From Cryptomeria japonica (Eukaryota > Streptophyta > Pinopsida > Cupressales > Cupressaceae), in assembly GCF_030272615.1 (NCBI RefSeq), contig NC_081408.1:335266793-335330792 (forward strand): a stretch of DNA of 64,000 bases, written 5' to 3'. A program made the translations under genes and the position numbers. Below, one piece after another: positions 55,960 through 64,000 of this stretch; the stretch's first letter is position 1; the number at the start of each line of letters is the position of its first letter. The notes beneath the pieces were generated by a model that saw only the letters and a program-made list of their open reading frames with translations, was not told where the DNA came from and did not search any database.

Positions 55960-57380
55960 AATGGATCATTGATAGTGGATGCTCACATCATATGACTAGT
56001 GATAAAAGCAAATTCTTATCATTAAAGGAATATCATGGAGGTCAAGTAAGATTTGGAGATGACAAAGCTTGTTTGAACAAAGGAAGAGGCACTATATCCT
56101 TGGATGGTAAGCACAATACTGACAATCTTTATTATGTTGAAGGTTTAAAGCATAATCTTTTGAGTGTTGGCCAATTAGTGGAAAAAGGATTTCAATTACA
56201 ATTCAAGAATAGAAAATGCAAAATCATAAACCAAACTGGATTGGAGATTGCAACTAGTAATCAGACTAAAGGTAATATCTTTCATTTGAATACCAGCAAT
56301 AAGACATGTTTGATTGCCCAGATTGATGAAAGTTTGTTATGGCATAAAAGACTCTATCATGTGAATTTTGATTGCATTGTAAAGATCAATTCAACCAAGG
56401 TAGTAAGGGATTTACCTAAGATTGTGAAACCTCATAATCCGATATGTAAGGAATGTCAAATCGGAAAGCAAGTTAGAACAACATTTAAGAGCATTTCTAA
56501 GAAAACCAATAATATTCTTGATTTAATTTATACTGATTTATGTGGTCCAGCAAGAAGAAGAAGTCCTCAGGGTGATAGATACTTTATGCTAATAATTGAT
56601 GATTATTCTAAAATGTGTTGGGTTACTTTTCTCAGGGAGAAATCATAAGCTTTTGGGAGATTCAAGATATACAAGGCAATGGTAGAGAATGAAACTAGAA
56701 AGAAAATCAAGTGTTTGAGATGTGATCAAGGAGGAGATTTCACATCTAGGGAATTCAATGCATACTGTGAAGAGAATGGAATCAAAAGACAACTATCAAC
56801 ACCTTGGACACCCCAGCAGAATGGAGTTGTGGAAAGAAAGAAAAGAACTATACTGGATGCAGCAAGAACCATGATGATGGAAGAAAATATACCTCATATG
56901 TACTGGAGAGAAGCAGTAAATATAATAATTTATAATTTCAATAGAGTTCACATCAAAGGTGAAACCGGTAAGACCCCTCATGAACTATGGTTCAGTTATA
57001 TTCCTACTCTTAAATATTTCAGAATATTTGGAAGTAAATGCTATATTAGGAGAGATGAGTCTATTGGAAAATTTGATCCTAGAAGTGATGAAGGAATATT
57101 TCTTGGTTATTCAACTAGAAGCAAGGCATATAGATGTTATAATAAAATATTGCAGAAAGTCATTGAAAGTACTAATGTGAAGGTAGATGAACATTTTAGA
57201 GGAGAATCAAGAACTATAGGTTTTGAACCAATAGTAGAATTGATTATAAATGAACCAACACAGATTATAGTAGAACAAAATGTAGAACCAATCACATCGG
57301 CATCATCAGGGAACTCAACTGTGACTGAAGAACAACAATCTATGAATGGAAATCAGAAAAAAAAAAACCCAGGTATGTGA
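55960..57380 (+). pseudogene. Copia protease and integrase
   Basis: The protease region shows EWIIDSGCSHHMTSDKSKF near 55960-56015 with an intact DSG. The open piece 55992-56648 includes the GAG-pre-integrase LLWHKRLYHVNFDCIVKI and CKECQIGKQ, and the integrase start LIYTDLCGPARRRS (first Asp). After one stop, 56679-57380 has LRCDQGGDFTSREF (second Asp) and TPQQNGVVERKKRT (Glu), then the GYSTRSKAYRCYN block. The D-D-E triad is complete although the frame is cut at 56649. This part is the best preserved in the window. Confidence 0.92.
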
Positions 57381-59012
57381 GATTAAATCATTCAGAAAAT
57401 CAGATAATTGAAAATAAAAATCAAGGTGTTATGATAAGAGGAAGATTGGCAAATGAAGAGGTATGTTTAATCTCTCAAGTTGAACCAACATCAATTGTTG
57501 AAGCATGTAAAGATAAAAATTGGATAAAAGCAATGGAAAAAGAATTAAAACAGATTGAAAAGAATAATACTTGGACATTAGTTCCCCGGCCTAAAGACAA
57601 AAATGTAATTGGAACTAAATGGGTATTTAGAAATAAATTGAATGAAGATGGTGAAGTAATTAGAACCAAAGAAAGATTAGTTTGTAAAGGTTATCCTCAG
57701 AAAGAAGGAATTGATTATAATGAAACCTTTGCACCAGTAGCCAGAATTGAAGTAGTACGACTATTTCTTGCATTTGAATCTCACAAGAATAACAAGGTTT
57801 ATCATATGGATATAAAATGTGCATTTTTGAATGGATATCTTGAAGAAGAAGTTTACATTGAGCAGCCTGATGGATTTTCATTAACAGGTGATAAGGATAT
57901 GGTTTGCAGATTAAGAAAAGTTTTATATGGATTGAAGCAAGCTCCCAGAGCATGGTATGCTAGACTGGATAAATATCTTTTAAAGCTAGGATACACAAAA
58001 GGTAATGCTGACAGTAATTTGTATTAAAAAATTACCAATTATAAAATTTTGTTTATTGAAGTATTTGTGGATGATATCATTTTTGGAGGAGAAGAAGAGC
58101 TATGCAAAGATTTTGCTAATAAGATGAAGGAAGAATTTGAAATGTCTATGATTGGAAAGATAATTTTTTTTCTAGGTTTACAGATTTCTCAAATAGATAA
58201 AGTTATATTCATTTGTCAAACAAAATACTTGAAGGAACTTTTGAAGAAATTTGGAATGGAAAACTCCAAACTGGTAAGAACTCCCATGACTACAACTGAT
58301 GAATTGACATTAAAGGATGATTCAACACCTATAAATCTGACAAGGTACAAATCTATGATTGGAGGGTTACTGTATTTGACACAAACCAGACCTGATATAA
58401 CAAATGCAGTATGTATAGTTTCAAGATTTAAAAGCAATCCTAAAGAAAATCATGAAATTGCAGTAAAAAAGGATTTTCTGGTACCTGCAAGGAACAACAA
58501 ATCTTGGTTTATGATATCCTAAGGATGACAATTTTGAGTTATGTGCATATACAAATGCAATTTGGGCAGGAGATGTGGATAACAAAAAGAGTACCACTAG
58601 TGGTGCATTCTTTCTTGGAAGAAGATTAGTTTTGTGGATCAACAAGAAGCAAACTTGTACATCCTTATCTACAATAGAAGCAAAATATGTTGCAGAAGCA
58701 ACTAATTGTACTGAGGTATTATGGATCAAGCAAATGTTGAAGGATATCAAGGTAAAATGCAATGAACTGGTAGTTATTTACTGTGATAACTCAGCAACAA
58801 TAGATATATCAAAGAATTTGATATTTCACTCTAAAACAAAGCATGTTTCTATTAAGAACAATTTTCTGAAAGAAAACGTTGAAGCAAATGAAGTCAGATT
58901 GGTTTATGTGAACACTAAAGAGCAAATTGCAGATATTTTTACAAAGCCTTTGCCTAAGGAAACATTTGAATATCTAAGAGAGAAGCTTGGGGTAATCACC
59001 CCATCCACATAG
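57377..59012 (+). pseudogene. Copia reverse transcriptase and RNase H
   Basis: 57377-58027 has [74 protein letters not shown] and [16 protein letters not shown]. After a stop at 58025, the piece 58049-58522 contains the catalytic FVDD in FIEVFVDDIIFGG, then TPMTTTDELTLKDD and SMIGGLLYLTQTRPDI. A frameshift near 58480 precedes RNase H at 58575-59012: KKSTTSGAFFLGRRLV, LSTIEAKYVAEATNCT, YCDNSATIDISKNLIFHSKT, and EQIADIFTKPLPKETFEYL at the C-terminus. Compared with the minus-strand remnant at 30864-31137 the proteins are clearly of one lineage. Confidence 0.93.
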
Positions 59013-59324
59013 ACTTAAATGATGCAGATTGGCATCAAACTAGAAGGGACTAATAGAAAAATCTTTTCTTAGTTTGATGAAGGAGAGCTACTGCTTAGGG
59101 GGAGTAGTTAGTTGTATGTTATGTTCTGATTTTGATTTTTAACTGCTTTGGCATTTGATGTCAAAGGGGGAGAGATGTCTATGGAAAAACATTATACTTT
59201 GAAGATTTGGGAAAGATGTATTTTGGTTTTGGTTATACTGTTTTTGTTTTTGGTACAAAACTTTATGTTGATTTATTTAGGGAAGATTGTTGGTATTCTG
59301 TTTTTGGCACTTAGATGTTTTTCC

Positions 59325-59358
59325 ATCTAGTGTTGCCATCAATGCCAAAGGGGGAGAT
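59325..59358 (+). promoter_or_regulatory. Copia polypurine-tract block
   Basis: GTTGCCATCAATGCCAAAG followed by GGGGAGAT ends at the 3' LTR. It is the same block as in the polymerase-less element at 40285-40317. Confidence 0.9.
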
Positions 59359-60486
59359 TGTCGGTATTATGGATGACTTTGTCATGTGTTGAATTGGTTT
59401 TGTCATTGATGTCAACAATTATCTTTCTCGAGGTCTACATTGTTGATTTGCCACTTTGGTTATATTGGTTTGTTGATGAACCCACATATTGTAGTCCCGG
59501 TATGGATATTGGCTTATGCACAATTACTGGTATATGTTTTACCGACAGCTCAGGAAGTTGATGATGACTTGTTATCATCTGGGGATTATTTGGTTATGTC
59601 AAAGACATGGATTGGATGTTTGCATTTAGTGTTTTGTATATTGGACTGATCGGGTTTACATATTTGTCTTAACCAGCAGATAGGTCTAGGTTATGAACTG
59701 ACATAAGAAAACATGTTCCAGATCAGCACAACATGCTTTGGAAATGATTTATTGATTGAATAATATATAAATGTATTGAGGCCAACATATTGTATTGCAC
59801 CAAGACTTATTTTGTAATTGATTTAAATGTAATATCTTTTGGGAGCCGACCTAATGGTTAGGTCTTAGGTTTTGTATAAATAATTGTAAGATCTTATTTG
59901 GAAGAAGTGTGCATATGTATTGAGATTATTGTGAAGAGAAAAAATAAACAGATCCTTGTGTGAATCACGTAGATATTATTTTGAAGATTGAAGGAAGGAA
60001 TGTTAAAGGTCATGAAGGTGTTTAGTCCTCATGCATAGAGCTTAAATTGGTACTGAATCCAGAATTGAAGATGCTAAATTGAAGCAGTACATTGATTATT
60101 GGATTTAACCATCCAATTGTGTAGTCAGTGAGACTCCTAATTTTGTGATTGAGCAGTGAGCTCTAGGCAGTTGGCCCTTCTGCATGTGCAGACCCTATTA
60201 TTGTATTCATATACTATCTACAATAGTATCATCTAATTGTGGGTATGGTTTCCCATCGTGGTTTTTCCCCTTACATGGTTTTCACATCAAAATCTTTATG
60301 TCATGTGTTGTGGATGTTGTTTTTCTTTCTGTTTCATGCATTAAGTTGTAGCGGTATTACTATAACTGTTAATCTATTTTACCGACACTGAGTTTTAGTT
60401 GGAGTAATTTGTTTTGGGTTGCAATTATTGACAACTAATTCACCCCCCCCCCCCCAACTCTCAATTGTCATTCCTGGTTCCTAACA
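59359..60486 (+). repeat. 3' LTR of the Copia, 1128 bp
   Basis: TGTCGGTATTATGGATGAC to GGTTCCTAACA. Contains TATAAATA at 59875-59882 and a C-run (60442-60455) longer than in the 5' copy. Confidence 0.94.
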
Positions 60487-60608
60487 TTTATTGCTACAAA
60501 AGTTTGCAAGAGGCCAAAGTTGCAGGTGGCTTTCTAGAAGGATGCATGGAGTACAATTAAGATCCCTATTCTCTTGGGACAATAGATTTGTCATAGGGGG
60601 GAGTATAG
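60487..60608 (+). other. Gypsy-type internal remnant and polypurine tract
   Basis: A 122-bp internal end of the Gypsy-type element. It contains TTTGCAAGAGGCCAAAGTTG and ends with the purine-rich ATAGGGGGGAGTATAG before the 3' LTR. Confidence 0.75.
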
Positions 60609-62230
60609 TGCAGGAGCACTTCCTATGACATGGAGGCATATGAATCCATCTTGGTATAGAACATGGATTCAAGGGTCTAAAGGACCTAAAAATAATGTAA
60701 TAAAGCCTATTAAGGCATTTGAATCTAATAGGAAGAATGGAATGAGTTTTGAGTGCAAATGGACCTAATAGGGGTCAATAAGTCTAAATATGTAAAAATG
60801 GCACAAAAGATGGCTAATGAGTTTAATTAGGTTATTTTGAGTCATTTTGATGTAATAAGGCTCAAATAAAGCTTTTGGTATTGATAAATTGGGTTTAAGA
60901 GTATTATGTCTAGTATTGTCAAAATTCAAATTTGAAACCTAATGGTTAGTTAGCCAAATAAGAGGTTTAGGTGTTTGCTAAGATGAAAGGTGGTTATGGT
61001 TGGTTTGGGGAAGGTTTTTATTGATTTATACCTCATTTACATGACCTAGAGAAGGAAGATTGATTTTTGGAAAGGAATCATTATTGCATTGTACGAATTT
61101 CTCTCTTTTTTAATACAAAATCTAGAAATTACTTGCTAGTTTGGATTGTTTCCTTTCATTTTTGGATTGGAAATGGATTGAAGGTGATTATTGCGAGTTT
61201 TTTTTTTTAGTATTTTAATCCATTTTTAAGGTTTTTACATCTAGTTTTAATCATTTATTTTGACTGTCCCAAAGAACCCTACTGTAGGTGCACGTTTTGT
61301 GTTAGTTCGGAGTCAAAATGAGAAGTTAGGGCTCATTCCTCTTTATGTCATTTATTTTTCTTGAGGAATGAGATCCTATCAATGTATTTTTTACTAACCC
61401 AATGACAAGAATTTAGGAAAAGAGAATTAGTTGGTGATCACCAAGAAAAGTGATTGTTTGTGTGAGAAAAAGCATGAAAATGGAGGCATGAGTATAGTAG
61501 CAGAAGAAGTAGCTTAACAAGGTGGTGTTTTTATGCTGGAAATTTTTGTGGGGATTGAATAAAAGGTGAAATGACCCTTGGTTGAGTCTAGAAGTGAATG
61601 GAGGAGTGGTTTTGAGAAAGCCCTAGGTAAGAAGGTCTAAAAAGGAGGGTTTAATATCTAACCTATCAAATGAGTGTGTCTTGCTTTGAAACTTGGAAAA
61701 TCAATTGTTTTGAAACATTTTTCAAGATTTTTTTTTGGTTTTTTTTTTTTGTCATACCATTTGTTAGTACTTGCTTTGGAAAGGAGGGCTAATTGGGCCT
61801 AGTTGGTGTGTAGCAGGGTACTGGTCAGGGTATTTTGTCCGAAAGAACCATAGTTGAGTTTCACATATATTATGTAACTTCCAAAAGGGTATCTAGAAGT
61901 ATTATTTTTTTGTAAGTTTTTTGAGGAAAAATTGAATTAAGTCTGACCAACCGGTCTAGCAGGGCTACTAGGATAAGGCCTAGGTTACACCCGGGTGAGA
62001 GGGTTTTATGTAAACGAAGCAAATGGGTATGTGTTGGTTGCTGAGCCAAGTTGGTTGGGGCATGAGAAGACCCTAGGTTCTATTAGATTTGGTTGTTTGA
62101 ATTGGTTACAGCATTTGAGTCCATTAGTGAAAAGGGAAGACTTGAGAACCTTGAAAATTTCAAAGGTCAAGTTGTGTAAACAACAAATATTGCCTAGTGG
62201 AGTGTTTGTAGACCAGTATCCTCTGCATCA
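60609..62230 (+). repeat. 3' LTR of the Gypsy-type element, 1622 bp
   Basis: TGCAGGAGCACTTCC to CTCTGCATCA, matching 47427-49047. The frame at 61995-62246 corresponds to the LTR frame at 48848-49033 and is not a gene. Confidence 0.93.
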
Positions 62231-62986
62231 TCATTGGAGCCTTTAATGACCAATGATATATTCATTGTCTCCCATATATGAGGTAGTGTCTCTAACTCCA
62301 TAGTTGTCATTCCCTTGTCATTTCCCCTCTCCCGTTGTTCCATCCTAACCAAGCAACAACTATAGTATGGGAGAAATCAAAGAAAAACCCTTGTGTTTCC
62401 TACATAGAATTATCATGATTAAGAACAACCTACAAACTCATCCAACATTTACCCTAATTTGAACTTACAAAATTAGTTCTCTTTAAAAAATTAAACCATC
62501 ATAATCTTAATTTCCTATACTATGTGGAACATTTATGAAATGAAACATACTTGTGATTTGCACTTTGTTTATAACTTGTTTGTTTTGTAACTGTACCACT
62601 GCTTATTTTTCATTATGATTAATTTCAATTTTCATTTTCATTATTATAAAGATGGACTTAAAATGATATTCAATTCTTGTTTTCAAGAAACAATTATCCA
62701 TAACACATTAATCACCCATATTGACTCAAATGCTTTTAGACAATGAAATTAAAAAAATAATTTTTCAAATATGTTTATTTAAAAAAATTGCATGTAAACT
62801 TTAGGAAAAGTTAATATTTTTTTTTGCATATGAAAATTTCCTGTAATGTCATTGGTTAAAAACATATGCCTTAATAACATGCTAAAAACAATGTGATTGC
62901 TATTATTCTAGAAGGAACTAAAAATGATTAGGTGCCACATGAAGATGGGTTATGGCTCCAGCAGTAGGGGAAGGTTGTTGTGCTTA
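62231..62986. other. AT-rich non-coding stretch
   Basis: I see no ORF or repeat boundary of note between the Gypsy-type LTR and the next LTR-like start. Confidence 0.6.
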
Positions 62987-64000
62987 TGTAATGCCCACCA
63001 AAATACCCTAGAGAAAATAACTAATCTAACTAACAAATGGATTTCTTTTTAAAACATTTACTAATGCAACAATTAATAGTCCATTCCTCATATGCATTAA
63101 TCATAACATAACATGGAATCATAAACATCTTAAACATAATCAGATTCTCAACAACATACTACACAAGCATAAATAAATACAACTCACTAACATTCAATCC
63201 CTAGGGTATCTCAACACCATTACTTAATTTACAATAACACATAAGCATGTCCATAACCATGATACCATTAACATCCATTACATTTGGTTCTTAATCAATT
63301 AATTCCTATCTAACATGAGAATGAAAATCCTACTTAACCCCATTATCTCTTGGATTGATTTGAAGCACCAAATCAAATGTTTCCAATTCCCTCTTTTAAA
63401 CCATCTAGCGTGATAACATCATCTTCCCACATAACGTATCACCTAATGCACATCTAATTCATTTACTTTAAGAACAACCATATAATCTACAAGCTACTCA
63501 TTTTTATCTATACTCTAAATATTCCATTAACATACTTTCTATTACCAACATAATCATTTAACACTTCCACCATAATCATAGATGCACATAAGGTAAATCT
63601 AATAACAATTCTCATTCATTTAATTTCTTTTCCAATCCTATATTTTCATACATAATTAATATCCAATTACAACAATCTTAATCTATTACAACTCATCATT
63701 ATCTCATCTAGTAAAAGTCCTAATACATATGTTCACAAGATACCGATTACACGATATTCCTTACAACTACATATTTCTCATGATACAAAATACATGATAT
63801 CAATCTCACTTACATAAACAATGATTCAAAGATCCATCCTCATGAAGAGAAAATATAAATCCTCATCCACGCATGCTAGCATCCAAAGAAGAACATCCCA
63901 ATGGAAGAAGGCATCAAACTACCGAATCATGTGGAACCATAAGGAACCACCCACCATGCTATGAGATGACACAAGGTTACAACTAACACTCTAGACCTAG
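62987..64000 (+). repeat. Probable start of another LTR, cut by the window edge
   Basis: TGTAATGCCCACCAAAATACCC resembles the Gypsy-type LTR start word at 26419 (TGTCATGCCC). The following 1 kb is AT-rich without ORFs. The end, internal region and target duplication are outside the window, so the call rests on the start word and context. Confidence 0.45.

Larger units (their letters stand above)
51127..60486 (+). mobile_element. Full-length Ty1/Copia element nested in the Gypsy-type element
   Basis: Both LTRs, primer site, gag, protease, integrase, RT, RNase H and polypurine tract are present in order on the plus strand. Flanks are GTTAT (51122-51126) and TTTAT (60487-60491), a probable 5-bp duplication with one change. 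The 5' LTR is itself interrupted by a 2541-bp insert at 52231-54771. Stops and frameshifts occur in gag, the connection to RT, and RNase H. Confidence 0.93.
47427..62230 (+). mobile_element. Gypsy-type gag-PR element, split by a nested Copia
   Basis: LTRs at 47427-49047 and 60609-62230 flank a Met-type primer site (TGGTATCAAAGCCAC at 49051), a Ty3/Gypsy-type gag and protease, a short pol linker (to about 51126) and, beyond the Copia insertion, a polypurine tract (ATAGGGGGGAGTATAG, about 60593). RT, RNase H and integrase are missing even after removing the nested Copia, so the internal region is only about 2.2 kb. I could not confirm a target duplication (TTTGG on the left, TCATT on the right). 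Confidence 0.85.

Overview
This window looks like intergenic DNA from a very large plant nuclear genome, most likely a gymnosperm (conifer-like). The support is the density of decayed Copia, Gypsy and L1-type elements, AT-rich filler, and LTRs and gag-like ORFs of a kind I associate with conifer repeats. The species assignment is inference and was not tested. I found no convincing host gene, tRNA, rRNA or CRISPR array. Almost every coding signal belongs to a transposable element, and almost all are broken by stops or frameshifts.

Layout. 1-2027 is the 3' end of a + strand Copia element (RT/RNase H tail plus a 1122-bp LTR). 2033-11960 is an L1-type LINE on the - strand, split by a 5015-bp - strand Copia (3754-8768; both LTRs 467 bp; target duplication ATTAA); removing the Copia and one target copy leaves the LINE frame open across the junction. 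12028-14455 is AT-rich with no genes. 14456-25521 is an 11-kb DNA transposon of a type I cannot assign. It has terminal inverted repeats reading GTGCACAAAGATGGT, GTACACGCT-like subterminal repeats, a + strand transposase-like pseudogene, a - strand multi-exon gene in which every internal exon is a multiple of three, and large repeat arrays between and beside them.

25522-31465 is a - strand Copia remnant whose RNase H region is split by a 4445-bp LTR-like unit (26419-30863) carrying a GC-rich 39-bp minisatellite. 31630-41178 is a second, 5'-truncated copy of the unassigned DNA transposon, itself split by a 6588-bp LTR element (34493-41080). That LTR element has no polymerase; it carries a coiled-coil/zinc-knuckle gag and a long ORF of unknown function. 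41229-42345 is an LTR fragment and 42346-47426 is AT-rich filler.

47427-62230 is a triple nest: a gag-PR Gypsy-type element with 1.62-kb LTRs contains a full-length Copia (51127-60486), whose 5' LTR contains a 2541-bp TG...CA insert (52231-54771). A further LTR appears to start at 62987 and runs off the window.

How the parts relate. The Copia at 51127-60486 and the polymerase-less element at 34493-41080 share the same polypurine-tract block, primer-binding site, LTR ends and LTR internal blocks, so the second was probably mobilised by enzymes of the first family. The two copies of the unassigned DNA transposon share only the - strand gene and the right end, which allows that gene's exons to be checked by comparison. 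The nesting gives a relative order of insertions: LINE before its Copia; DNA transposon before the polymerase-less LTR element; Gypsy before Copia before the 2.5-kb insert.
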